NCBI GenBank assembly: GCA_024220505.1 | Contig: JAKZZE010000015.1 | Span: forward strand, 186,001 to 250,000 | Origin: Rhizopus arrhizus | Lineage: Eukaryota > Mucoromycota > Mucoromycetes > Mucorales > Rhizopodaceae | Direction of reading: 5' to 3' | Length of the DNA: 64,000 bases | Part shown: one piece after another, positions 1-10,852 of the stretch | Layout of the letters: every line of letters starts with the position of its first letter | Numbering within the stretch: position 1 is the first letter of the stretch | Program-made: the position numbers and the translations under genes | The notes under the pieces: model-generated | Database searches by the model: none | What the model was told of the DNA's origin: nothing | The model's input: only the letters and a program-made list of their open reading frames with translations

Positions 1-617
1 TTTTTCGTCGTTCTTCTATAAAAGGTTGCCATTGTACAGATGGCTTTTTGCCGTTGGTGATATGATCCATTTTCATATGTTTCGTTAATACTGTCTTTCG
101 AACAAAACTTTTGGAACAGTCATCAAAAGGACATTTATATGGCCTTTTGCCAGTGTGAGTTCGTCTAATAGCAAACGATGAACATTTTTAATTTTTTTTT
201 ATGGCTTTAACTGTTACCTATGTCTGGCAAGAGAACTACTATCACTAAAACTCTTATTACAATGTGGGTGTTCACATACATGCGGCCTTTCTCCTGAGTG
301 TGTCCGAAGATGTACGGTCAAGGCAGAGCGCTATTTAATAGTTAGATCATTATGCTAGTGATTTAATTGGATTTGAATGTTACTTGAATGAAGCTTTTAC
401 CACAGCTTTCTTCTCGACATTTGAATGGCCTATTGATCCATTAGAAACAAGAGTAAACTTTATTAAATTTACTCTACCTTTCATTGGTATGAATACGAGA
501 GTGTCGAACGAGATCAGATCTTCTACCAAAAGTCTTTTTGCAATCTTTGAATCCACATTCAAATGGTCTTTCAAAATTAGGTAAACTTTCTTGATGAACA
601 AGCTCCAATATCTCCAT
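1..617 (-). CDS. C2H2 zinc-finger protein, probable transcription factor (partial)
   Basis: Four tandem C2H2 zinc fingers are visible across four exons on the minus strand: 617-478, 429-384, 330-218 and 164 to beyond position 1. The introns are about 48-53 bp with GT...AG ends. Joining them restores regular fingers with TGEKP-like linkers ([27 protein letters not shown]). Each finger has the C-x4-C...H-x3/4-H spacing of the TFIIIA type. The first Met (ATGGAGATATTGG, 617) lies 20 residues before finger 1, but the frame is open further upstream, so another 5' exon is possible. The fourth finger is followed by a basic stretch and then the window ends, so the C-terminus is missing. Family knowledge suggests a sequence-specific DNA-binding regulator in the nucleus; no target can be inferred. 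The finger structure is certain, the exact start is not. Confidence 0.8.
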
Positions 618-1287
618 ACTTTTCTTTATTGTTATGTTTAAGGGGTATAGATATTACAATTCTTCTTCTCGCTTGGAGATTTTGTAAGTCGTATATAAAA
701 AATAAGCTTTTTTTGTATAATTTTTAGTTCAATTGTCAAGACAACGAAAAAAGATAGTTAATATAAAGAAGCAGCAAAAGAGGAAGGAATAAAAATGAAA
801 AGAGAGAAAAAAAAAAAGAAGTAAACATTTTAATGTGCTTATTTATAAAAAGAGAGGGAAAGAAAAAGAAATAGAACCCTTAATTTTTCTCTTTCTATTA
901 TCTGCTTTACCCCCTTTTTCTTTCTTTTTGTAAATAGAGACGCGTTAGAGATATAAAGGAGAGGGGAAAGGAGAGACACTATAATAAAAATTAAAGGACA
1001 ATCGCGCTTATTACATGAATAAAGATATCGCTCCTTCAAACACCCCTTCACTCCTATTCATTTTATATGTGGGAATGAGTAAAATGGTTTGTTATATAAA
1101 TCATAATTAATATTATGGATATTTGCCCTTTTTTTTCCTTGTTATCGATTGAAGCGTTTGTGTCTCAACATTTCACATGTTCGTTGCATGGTCAAAGTAG
1201 GCTTTCATTATTGACTCCGATGTCTGTTTGCTTTCTATGAATGAACAAATCCCATTTGTGTCCATCAAAGCATAAAAAAAAAAAAAG

Positions 1288-1318
<31 letters not shown>

Positions 1319-2879
1319 AAAAAAGAGAGAGACATTTATTGATTTATAAAAAAAAGGCTTGTTGCATTCGGAACAAATCCCGGGAATACTTCGAAGCACT
1401 TTTTGTCTCGATTTACCCACCGTGCACTCTTACACGCTCGGCGAGGAAAATTGACAAGTAAAAGATGGATTTGTACCACAAACAATAGAACTATATTACC
1501 CCTGTCGTAGCACATTTTTACAACACTTTTTTGTAGTACAGTGTTTCTAATCTTACAAAAATTAGCTTTTAATTGCTTTTCCTTTCAACTCAATGTTTCT
1601 CTCTCTCTCCTCTTGTATACTCCTAACAATCGACATTGGTTGAATATCTCTCCTTCCCAATCCAATTAAAAGAATATATTATATTGAAAGGGGAGAGGAA
1701 TAAATCTCCTAGAGTTGCAATTAAAGCTTTTTTTTTGTTTATTTGCTCCAAAAAAAACCATTCAAGACCCATGTGTGGATGCAGCTTATCTATTAATGTT
1801 TGTTAGAAAAAAAGGGGGACTATTGTTTGTATGAAAAAAATATAAAAACAAAAAAGCTTCCTAAAATGCCTTGAACCAATTAACATAGTCAATACGCCAA
1901 ATATGCTTTTCCAGCGCCCTGCTCTTATTTTCCTAAAAAAAGTAGTTCTTTCTAAATGAAAGACCTATATTCATCGGTTTAGATTATTTAAAAAATAATC
2001 ATTAATCTAGATTTCAAAATCTGTAGGCAGGTTATGCAAGCAACATAACATTTCCTTATTTTGTATGTTGGCCGATAATTAGAGATTTTACTTACTAAAT
2101 TGGGACTCAAGGACATACTAGCGCTTTTTTATACAAAGCTTATTGCATAGGAGCACAAAAAATAAAGATTTTGCTTTATGATAAAGGTTGTTATAACAGT
2201 AAAGGGATGAGCAAGAGACCTGTTCAATCGATTACTACGAACAAGAGCGATTTTATTCACTTTTTGATTTCATATATAATCTTTTTTAAATGAATCAATC
2301 CTCCTATAAAAAGTGGCATAAGTTAATCAAATTTACTCAACAGTGGATAATGAATTAAACGATAGGAATGATTATAGTCAACACATAGTTTGAACCATTA
2401 TTTGTTTTACTAATAAATGACATATTATAGCATGTATCACAATGCAAATTCAGCCACATCAATAAAGAAAAAGAGTTGACGATGATACACACTCAACAAC
2501 AAACAGAAAAAAAAGGATGTCAACAAATAATCACTTCTTCTTTCTTTTTTTTTCTTTTATCTCTTTTGATTGATTGCAAGTGGGCTCACACAAAAAGAAA
2601 GCAAAGAGAAAAAAAATATAGCAAACATAGTCAAAATTTTAAGTTTGGATCTATTTACTGTGTTGAACCAACCTCTAACAATCATATTTTCTCAACAAGA
2701 GGGGATAAGCGATTGCTTGCTAGGAATAAATAATAAATATCAATGTTAAGCAAGTCTCAACTTGCCACGTAAAACAGTATTCAGTTATTCATAAGTACAT
2801 TTAGTTCATAAGAAATATTTGAAATTGGATAACATCATTTATAAACCATTAAACATTGATCGGAATCTTCGTCACGAAA
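618..2879. other. Intergenic, low complexity, no supported gene
   Basis: AT-rich spacer with long A and T runs, including a near-pure A tract at about 1274-1326 and AG-rich patches around 770-1000. Short open frames here are low-complexity (Lys/Phe-rich). No gene, tRNA or repeat could be supported. Confidence 0.5.
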
Positions 2880-3335
2880 TAAGAAGGAAGCCATATCATT
2901 ACTGGTATCATTGGGCACAAGGATGGCTGAACATCAACATGGTAGAGTTAATACAAAAAGCGCAAATTCTTAATTAATTCAAACTATTAATATGCGTATG
3001 GGTTGACCTTAATAAGACTAGGCAGAAATGGCCTAGCTATTTGCACAAGAACGTTCAATGAGTCTAATGGAATCAAATAATCAAATCAACAAAGCTATTT
3101 TAACTCGAGATAGAAGCAGTAACTGCAAATTTGATATGCAACAGAGACAGCTAAAAAATTGAGGTATTGGTTAATAGTCTTGTGGAGTGACACGCAAGCT
3201 TTGAACCAAAAAGAGTTTGCTGTAGAAACATACAGGTTCAAGCTTTTATACCAAACTCAAGAACTATGACCAAATCTTCATCATTTGTCCAGATTTATCT
3301 GTTGCAGGAGAAGCTTTAATGAAACAGGTAATCAC
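2880..3335 (+). pseudogene. Decayed coding remnant, unknown family
   Basis: Several short open stretches with normal coding composition follow each other on the plus strand but are broken by stops and shifts. One reads ...KEAISLLVSLGTRMAEHQHG. A second starts RSMSLMESNNQINKAIL. A third reads DTQALNQKEFAVETYRFKLL, then a stop and a shift into DQIFIICPDLSVAGEALMKQ. The order and spacing suggest one former gene or transposon product of more than 140 residues. I do not recognise the family. The remnant lies just downstream of the UPF0658 gene and has no relation to it. Confidence 0.35.
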
Positions 3336-3618
3336 ACAGTGTAACCATATACAGTATGGCCAAATTCATTTATAATGTTATTATTTTCTTTCTTAAGCAA
3401 GCTAAATTTTAAATTAAATCTTATAAAACATAACAGAAAATAAAGAAAGTTGAATCGACGCGAATAAATAACATGTTTATACTCTTCAATTTAGGCAGAT
3501 TTACGATTTTTGATCAACGCTGATTGTTACAAAATTAACAGTGATTGTTTGCATGTCAAAAAATTCATAATGAAGCAATCGAAATTAGCGATTGAACAAA
3601 CAAATAATTTTTATTGCA

Positions 3619-4956
3619 TTAATCTTCATCAATTTGCCATTCATCTCTTGTTTTTAAAGCATTGCTTTCTATGTCCATTTTAGCTTTATTACTACCTCTT
3701 TGAACAAAAGGTTTTAAACCTTTTTTAAAGTTACGCATGCAAATAAAGCCTAATATACTACTTGTCATATTCAATATAATACCAATAAAGACTAATTATG
3801 CATTAGTTTAAAGGGAGAAATACGTTATATCAAAATCATTACCCAATACAATCCAAGTGTACCAATAATCATTAGGCTGGAATGTTTGATCGAGAATGAG
3901 TACAAAGTGAAATAATTCTATAATTTGAAATGTAATAAAGATAACCATCCTCAATTTACTTTCTGTACTTCCCTACAACATATAAGTAAACACCATACTA
4001 ATTTAAGACAACCAACTTACTGCTGTTCTTGCAAAATAAAGCATTGGTAAAATGATTGCAGTAACAATGACTTGAATCACAGTCTTCCACAAATTATCGT
4101 GATCTTTCTTTAAAGCAAACTGAATCAAATAAAACAAAGAAACCAAGAAACCGGTGAATATATTGATTTTTAAAGACAAGACAAAGAATTGAAATGTTCT
4201 GTACATTTCTATTCATCCTATAAGTAAGAAAAAAAAAAGCTACATGTAATATATATCAATGCTTACTTTGAATTTGAACATCTGCACCAATCTTCTTGTA
4301 GATATTCCAACCGAATTGTTTGGACATTTGTATACTTAAGAATGCCATGATGATAGCAAATACCACGAGCACTGCAGATAACGCAATCTCTAATTTTTCA
4401 GCAGTGAATAGCGGACCAACTGGAGATCCAACATTTGTTAATCTTTGAAGCCATTTGACTCCATCAAATATTTGGAGTGCACCTAATATTGCACAAACAG
4501 CGTTTAAAATGGCAAGCGCCAAAATCTCTGCTGTATTTTGATATGTTGTCTGCAGAGATTATTAGCTACTTTATCCAATAAATTCTGTTTTCTACTTTAC
4601 TGCATCAAACACCATATAAATAAACCAGCATTGAAAACTGATAAATGCAACATTTTCCCATTTGATTCTATCAAGGCGGTCCTCTGCTTGTTGTGGTATA
4701 GATTCGGTAGTTGTTGTATTATTTATATCTTTTGGTAGCAGTGAAGCCTCATATGTATTTAAATAGCATACAACTGCTTGTAGTGCTACAATGATGATAC
4801 ATTGTAAGGTTGCCATAGAAACATAAAGCTTAGACCATTTTGTCTCTGTCACTCGATCTATCTATGCGTGTCAAACAAAGAAAAATATTTATTTGTTTAT
4901 TTCTAATAAGGAAAATAATAATAAAAGAGGCTTACAATTTTTGTAATTGTCACCAT
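3619..4956 (-). CDS. UPF0658-type Golgi apparatus membrane protein
   Basis: Six exons (4956-4936, 4861-4601, 4549-4267, 4208-4021, 3972-3843, 3791-3619) give a 351-residue multipass membrane protein with about seven hydrophobic segments. It has the pattern I associate with the fungal UPF0658 Golgi membrane family: an N-terminal TKWSKLYV segment, a helix followed by FQCWFIYMVFDA, then TYQNTAEILALAILNAVC and later ALQIFDGVKWLQRL. A hydrophilic loop with many Thr lies between the first two helices. The C-terminus is polar and acidic (DEWQIDED). All junctions keep frame; the first exon codes only seven residues (MVTITKI). Family members are located in the Golgi and have no assigned reaction. The family call rests on pattern memory; the exon structure is well supported. 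Confidence 0.75.
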
Positions 4957-5779
4957 ATAGACTAATAATATAAAAGAAAGAGAAAAAGGAAAAGAAATAA
5001 AGTTGATGATAAAAAAATTTCTGAATTAAAAAAAAAGTTTGTGCCTGCCTCTGCTCTTTAATGTTTCATTCGTTTCACTAAATTTAGTGCGACTTTTTAA
5101 ATAGCTTAATCGGCTTCATATGTATTAGAATTGATATTCAACAAATTAACATTTCTTTTTATTTAAGCATATTTAAAACAAAACATGCAGCTTTCATTCG
5201 TATCTATTTGCTTTTAAAATGGTATAACTATAACAGTCACTCGAGTTTTCTTTTTATTTTTAAGCGGAGGTTTTATCTACAACGTCTAGGCCTTCCTGTT
5301 TGTTTGGATTCTTGTTGGCTGCTCTCATTTTACTAGAGAGTATTTCATTTATTTTATTAAAAAAGCCAAGAGATATAATAATAGATTAGCAAAGAAGCAC
5401 AACTTGTTTTCATCACTTTATTTCAACTACAAATCTTGATTTGCTTCTGTAAATGGCACACATGTACAATCAATTCCTTTTTATTTATACTAAAGAAAGG
5501 TTTATGATTTCTAAATTTATTTTCATCGTTTCTTTCTTTGTGTTCTTGTCTGACCTACCTACTTTTAGATCATACAAGAGGTCATTCTTTTCACTAACTA
5601 ATTTATTAAATAATAGCATTTTGAGAGTAGTTAAAGAGAGATAAAGAATAGTAATAACATGTTTGTTTATAGAATTAGATATAACAATTGAGATTAATAA
5701 TGAGTAAAGTCATTGGTGTATTTGTTGGAATAGAAACGTAGGCTCGGGTGCTAATCAATTAGAATTCCTTAATACTAGT
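4957..5779. other. Intergenic, probable upstream region of the UPF0658 gene
   Basis: AT-rich spacer holding the likely promoter of the minus-strand membrane-protein gene. A small open frame at 5453-5644 is Phe/Ile-rich and has no gene-like features. Nothing else supported. Confidence 0.4.
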
Positions 5780-6440
5780 TCTACGCGGCTATTGCCGATG
5801 TCGATCGTATAATGTTTTCTCTAATCCTTGTACAAAAATATGCTGGTAGCTCTGCTGTATTTTGATACATAGCCTCTTTTGGATTATACAACTAACTTGA
5901 TGTTGACCTGAATCATCCAATTCCAGTGAGCAACAATTTTGAGAGATAAAAGGTCGTAGTGTAGTACAAATCTGGTTCTATACCCTCATCCATCGAACCG
6001 ATCCATATGAAATCATCCATTGCATGACTAGTAAGGTGTTTATGTTATTTAAAGACGCAGAATTAATGACAAGATATTTATCAGCTCGAGCTTGTTGTTA
6101 TCTTGATCATCATTCAACCAAAGATTAACTCAAATTCCAAAGCTACCTTCAAGTTCATTATTTAATTTTGCTTAATTCTTTGCTGGATTGCTGAACATTC
6201 TCGCTATCACCAATTAAGGTTAATAAACCCTTCAAAATGATCTCTAGCAACCCTTTAAACATTTAGTAAATTTGTAAAATTGGGCAAACATACCCAGTAT
6301 CACGTTTCTTAATATTGTAGGCACAAAAAATATCAGTGGTTATAAAAAGGCTAACCACAGTGGCGAGACAATTCAAGCAGAATGCTTGCATGGCTTCAAT
6401 AAACTGCAGCAGTTAAGACGTGTCGCCAGTTTATATTCCT
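5780..6440 (-). pseudogene. Decayed coding remnant, unknown family
   Basis: On the minus strand a series of short, coding-like frames is interrupted by stops and shifts. They read LQFIEAMQAFCLNCLATVVS (about 6400, open for some 43 codons), LEIILKGLLTLIGDSENVQQ, NLWLNDDQDNNKLELINILS, MDDFIWIGSMDEGIEPDLYY and KEAMYQNTAELPAYFCTRIR. Their order along the strand fits one former protein. I cannot name the family. It may be transposon-derived, since similar debris is common in this window. Confidence 0.35.
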
Positions 6441-6869
6441 GTTCATATTTATGATGGCCGGTATGTGCTACTAAAGGTTTCTGTATTATTGTAATAGTCA
6501 GATGTTAGTCGCATTGGCAGCAATGTCTCATTTGACATAATAAATATTACTGTTTGAAGTGTCTTTGACAGCATGAGATCATAAGTTTACTAAATTTTCA
6601 ACCACTTATTTTGATACTTTTAAGCTCTGATTCAATGTAATCCAGTCATGTTTATAAGCATAAAGCACCCTCATAATGAAAAAGATAACTATCAAATGTA
6701 AAGAATTCTATCCTTTACCCTAGTTCTCTTCAAATACGCATGTAATCTTTATCTTGTTCATATTTAATCAAAATATAGTAAGAACATGTCTTTTTGACGA
6801 TTCTTTTAATCAAATCTTATGAAAATGTATAAAAACATTAACCCAGTTTTGGCCTAATAAGTTTCTGCA
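6441..6869. other. Intergenic, 3' side of the aspartic protease
   Basis: Spacer of about 430 bp below the protease stop codon. No gene or recognisable element seen. Confidence 0.4.
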
Positions 6870-8266
6870 TTATGAAGCTCTTTGAGCAAATCCAATTCGT
6901 TTATTTTCATAATCATATACAGATACATATTGTTGAAGAAATCCATAACCTAAAATAGCATCAGCAAATAGTGGACTATCTTGAATATAAGTATAACAAA
7001 ACTCTTTTGAATATGTAAGCTAAAAAAGAAGGGGTTGCTTTTAGTCTTCATAAATCATAACAAGTAAACAAAATTTACTGTTCCATTAATGATTAGGTAT
7101 TGATGAGGAGTAATAATGAAATCATTATTATTTATTTGAAGGGTAATATTTGGTAAGTTTGACGCGTTACAAGGTAAAATATATTGACCTAAAGTATCTT
7201 GTTGTACATTGTCTATGTTTCTAAACAAAATATTAATGATCTCTTTTGGAAAGTAAATCAAAGTGGATCCTTTGTAAATAAATAAAAATGAGATCAATTC
7301 ACGACATATATTGTCCTTAGTTACCGGTATCCACCATGGCTGAAATGCCATTTTTATATCTTTTTATGTAATTTCCTATTTTAATGTTTTGAATATCTAT
7401 TGCCCAATAATCCTATATACACATTAACATTATGATGAATAAAAAAATGGTAATTGTAGTTACAGTATATGCTTTTTTGTTTGTTACTGGTGCATACTTT
7501 ATATCACCCACCACATGCTTTGCTTCTACTCCACCAAACACGATTTCACCATTAATACGTGGTTGTTTAGTCGTGATGGGTTGAAAATAAACTGAAAATA
7601 CTTTTTGATTGATCACATCCTTTTCGTGCATCGTTGTTACAAGCGTCGGAATAATTTTATTTTCAGGATTATTGTACATGCTTAATCTATCAGGGCCAAT
7701 ACCCAATATACCATCTAGTGAACAAGTTAATATGTCATTCAATTCATACTATATACATACCTGCGCCATTCAATGTCAATTCACCATCATTATAGTCAGA
7801 TACTGCAAAATTCTATCGATAAATGAGCTCTTTATATATACAATAGCAATTTAAACCACTTTACAACGCCAGGTACAGGTGTATCATTGACAGTAATTGT
7901 ATCCTGAGCATAATATCCAGATGAAAAACCTTCTCCATAACGAACACTGAATGGAAGATGAGTTGAATTGAATGTGGATGAAAGAGAAGGCTCTAGGGTA
8001 TGTAAAGGATACCCACAATAACGATCACAATTAGAAACGGGTACCCAAGTACTCGACGATCCAGTATCTAATAATAAAGTAAAAGGTTGAGGAGGTGTTC
8101 CTATAAAGACATCAATCAAATAAGCCAAATCCACATTAGCAAGTGGAACATCAACTAAGGAGGCAGCCTTCATCTTGTTGCGATCGACTGCTTTAAAAGG
8201 AATAGAAATTAATTTTTGTGCCATTATGATTGTCACTGCTGTTGATAAAAGTAAAGTAAGCCTCAT
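6870..8266 (-). CDS. Secreted pepsin-type aspartic protease (A1 family)
   Basis: Six exons (8266-7865, 7812-7761, 7714-7464, 7412-7325, 7269-7079, 7019-6870) encode 377 residues. Both catalytic motifs of a pepsin-family endopeptidase are present: DTGSSSTW (Asp at about 67) and DTGST (Asp at about 263). The second is created exactly by splicing, which strongly supports the intron 7270-7324. Flap motif RYGEG and GILGIGP are also present, and the C-terminus shows the family's ILGYGFLQQY...DYENKRIGFA. An N-terminal signal peptide (MRLTLLLSTAVTIIMA) is followed by a short prosegment, so the product is expected outside the cell or in the vacuole, hydrolysing proteins at acid pH. No C-terminal GPI signal or membrane anchor is seen. 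It is tandem to the eS24 gene, about 180 bp downstream of it. Confidence 0.9.
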
Positions 8267-8446
8267 TCTGTCCGCTATCTCCCTCTGTTCCCCGACCTTC
8301 CTTTCTTCTTTTCTCTTTTATATGTGTGCAAGAATGTTGTATAAATTAAAAAAGTTTGGTTTTAAACCAATTCTACATATTCCTCTCTTTTCCTTTTTTC
8401 ATATACAAATAAAACAACATTTATTGTACTAAAATAATAAAGGAAC

Positions 8447-8984
8447 TTATTCCTTTCTGACCTTCTTGGTCTTCTTAACACCACGGAATTTCTTTTCACG
8501 GTTCTTCTTTTCTTTGCGTTGCTTACGACCACCCTTGGGAGGTTCAGCAAGACCGTAGCGAACGAGACGGTATCTGGGCTCAAACTTCTTGAGAGCTTCC
8601 AAGTTGTCATAGATCAAGGCGAAACCAGTGGTCTTTCCACCACCAAAGTGGGTCTTGAAACCAAAGACAGAGACAACTTCCTTTTCGGCCTTGTACATCT
8701 TGGCAATCTTGGCACGGAGTTCGTCCTTGGAAACATTGGCAAGTCCAGGATGAATGACATCAACGACCATTTGCTTACGTTGGAGTAAACGGTTGGTAAG
8801 GAACTTGCGAGTTCTGATAGTGACAGATGCAGCGTCGGCCTAAATGAGTGTAAAATGTTAATCGAATGGATTCCATAAAAAAGTAAAAGAAAAATAAACA
8901 AGCAAATGAAATGTAAATCATTATATTAGAGCACAAGTAGAATAAATCATGCTTGTTTTTAAATGGATGAATGATCTTTACCAT
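8447..8984 (-). CDS. RPS24: 40S ribosomal protein eS24
   Basis: Two exons: a first exon consisting only of the ATG (8984-8982), and 8839-8447. Together they give 131 residues. The sequence carries the family core [20 protein letters not shown], then [20 protein letters not shown] and a Lys/Arg-rich tail, as in eS24 of all eukaryotes. An intron directly after or near the start codon is typical of ribosomal protein genes. The intron (8840-8981, 142 bp) is longer than the 45-75 bp norm of the window. The product is a small-subunit ribosomal protein acting in the cytoplasm. The upstream region carries a palindrome at 9111-9132 and a SINE inserted about 200 bp before the start. Confidence 0.95.
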
Positions 8985-9110
8985 ATTGATGATATGAAAA
9001 GGGAAGGGTCTTTTTAAATGGCTTCTTGCAACTTTACTTTAGGACTTCCACACCTCTTTTAACATCATAGGTATGCCCTTTCCCCCACCCACCAAATCGT
9101 AAAGATTCAT

Positions 9111-9132
9111 GTCCGGCATTCAATGACCGGAC
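9111..9132. promoter_or_regulatory. Palindromic site in eS24 upstream region
   Basis: GTCCGG at 9111-9116 and CCGGAC at 9127-9132 form a perfect inverted repeat with a 10-bp spacer, followed by CCGGTG at about 9141. It lies about 130 bp before the eS24 start codon, in otherwise AT-rich DNA. A binding site for a dimeric regulator is an inference from position and symmetry only. Confidence 0.3.
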
Positions 9133-9164
9133 AATTCAACCGGTGTTTAAATAAAGTTCGATAG

Positions 9165-9182
9165 CCATAGAAGGATATTTCC
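9165..9182. repeat. Target-site duplication, left copy (SINE)
   Basis: CCATAGAAGGATATTTCC, an exact 18-bp match to 9383-9400. The pair flanks the 200-bp SINE-like insertion. Confidence 0.85.
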
Positions 9183-9382
9183 TTTTTTTTTTTTTTTTTG
9201 TATGAGGATTTTATTCGGATGCCGCATTTTTAGCTGGTCATCATAAGAAACATTTTTAATAACAGGGCTTAAACCCACGAACAAACAAACAGAAAACGAC
9301 CATGGAGATTGGAACTTGTGCTGTCAGACGAGAGACTAATCCAGCAGAAAGGACTTGACCACTTCGCTAGGGGCCTTTGCCC
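9183..9382 (-). mobile_element. tRNA-derived SINE-like retroposon, 200 bp
   Basis: The 200 bp between two perfect 18-bp direct repeats end in 17 T on the plus strand, i.e. a poly(A) tail when read on the minus strand. At the minus-strand 5' end (about 9382) is TAGCGAAGTGG, matching the RNA polymerase III box A consensus TRGYNNANNGG. About 40 bp further is AGTTCCAATCTCC, close to box B (GGTTCGANTCC). A second box-B-like stretch, GGGTTTAAGCCC, follows. Poly(A) tail, long target duplication, tRNA-like head and no coding capacity together define a SINE moved by a LINE. Acceptor-stem pairing is poor, so it is not a working tRNA. The perfect duplication suggests a fairly recent insertion. The LINE partner is not identifiable here. 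Confidence 0.8.
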
Positions 9383-9400
9383 CCATAGAAGGATATTTCC
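9383..9400. repeat. Target-site duplication, right copy (SINE)
   Basis: Second exact copy of the 18-bp sequence at 9165-9182. It ends about 10 bp before the left inverted repeat of the neighbouring Tc1-like element. Confidence 0.85.
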
Positions 9401-9410
9401 GTATACAGTG

Positions 9411-10852
9411 AACGCAGTATTAAATTGCGGTTTTTTGGAAAATTAATTTGCTGCTTTCTGTGAAATTAAATTGCGCTGCTCCTCCTTTTTTTTTCCTTTC
9501 TTTTTTCTAACTTCTTATACAGGCAGGATGAGTACATATTTTTTTTATGAAAACGGACAAGGTAAAGAATTTGACGAAAGAGGCAACGACGCAATGGAAT
9601 GGGTTGAAGACGTTGATCCATTTCATTTGGAAACTCTTACGACATTTCAAAAGTACAAACAAGCTCAGCCATCTGAGCAAGAACGAATGAGAGATGAGCT
9701 TGATGAGATTATGAACGAAGTAAGCTTAAGGGCGAAATAAGATGGTAAAAACGGGTATAATGTGTATTCTCCTGACCAGAAAGCTCTCTTTCTTTATTAC
9801 TTGCAGGTTAAATTGTACAAAGCTGCGAAGGCTGCTAGGTTGTCTGGTGTGGCTGAGCGTACTGGACAACAGTGGGCTAAACGATTAAAGGATGATCCAG
9901 AATGGAATATATTTGAGAAGTGAACAAATTGTGATAAGAGAAAAACTGGAGTGTTACAACAAGAACATAAAGAGCATATTATAAATATACGATCAGCACC
10001 CTCAGGCACGCGTTGTGGATGTAGTTGAGAGTCTGACCAAGTCGTTTGAAAATTTCAATTTAAAAGAAATAAGCATTCGCAGCTTCATGAGGAATGAATG
10101 CAATTTGTCTTTTAAAAGAGTTACTTTGCATCCTGAAGAAAGAAATTCTGAAGATAAACTCCAACAGCAACTGATATGGACTATATCTCCAACTGTGTTT
10201 TTGTTGACGAAAGTCACTTTAATATAAACATGTGTCCGCCTTCAGCTTGGTCTACAGTTGGTATACCAGCTATAGTAACAACTAAGTCGACTAGAGTAAC
10301 TTCCCATACGATTTTAGACGCTATCAGTGCCATAGGAGTAGTAGGCATGAAGCTCAGAGTAGCAGAGAAACCTAAGCACCGTAAAATTGAAGGTGGAAGA
10401 AGACGAAAGCAGATATCAGACACCAAAAGAGTAAAAGGCACTACTACGACAGGGCATTATTTGAATTTCATAAGGAAAAATTTGGATGAAATGGATAAAA
10501 ATCCTCTTATGAAACTTTTATTATTATTATTATTATGGATAATGCTCCTATCCATACACACACAGACATCGATGAATTGATCACTTCTAGAGATTACAGG
10601 AGTATCTATCTTCCTCCTTATTCTCCTGAACTCAAACCTATTGAGCAACTTTGGTCTGTTGTTAAGAACAAAGTTAAGAGAGGAACCTTTTCTGACACCG
10701 AAGACCTTAAGACGAGAATTGCTGAAGCATGCAATAATGTTCCTGTTCATCATTCACAGAAAACTACAACTTAATTTTCCAAGAAACCGCAAATCGTTGT
10801 GCAAAAAAAGCGCAATTTCAAACACACATTTTCCGCAATTTAACACTGCGTT
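9411..10852 (+). mobile_element. Decayed Tc1/mariner-like (DD34E) transposon
   Basis: Short inverted repeats bound the element: AACGCAGTATTAAATTGCGG at 9411-9430 and its near-perfect complement at 10833-10852 (one difference). Inside is a transposase broken by several stops and shifts. It starts at about 9529 with MSTYFFYENGQGKEFDERG, an acidic leader. A helix-turn-helix segment follows (YSPDQKALFLYYLQ...AARLSGVAERTGQQWAKRL). Then come the catalytic part with VDESHF (first Asp, codon 10206-10208), MDNAPIH (second Asp) and YLPPYSPELKPIEQLWS (Glu). There are 34 residues between second Asp and Glu (DD34E). Family knowledge: cut-and-paste transposase inserting at TA. The shifts, for example after ...DPEWNIFEK, show that this copy is dead. 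Confidence 0.8.

Noticed and set aside
4850..4852. GTG as start of the UPF0658 protein
   Set aside because: A short upstream exon (4956-4936) with ATG and good splice sites joins in frame.
9300..9382. Functional tRNA gene
   Set aside because: Box A and B are present but the acceptor, T and anticodon stems do not pair; the context (A tail, target duplication) fits a SINE.
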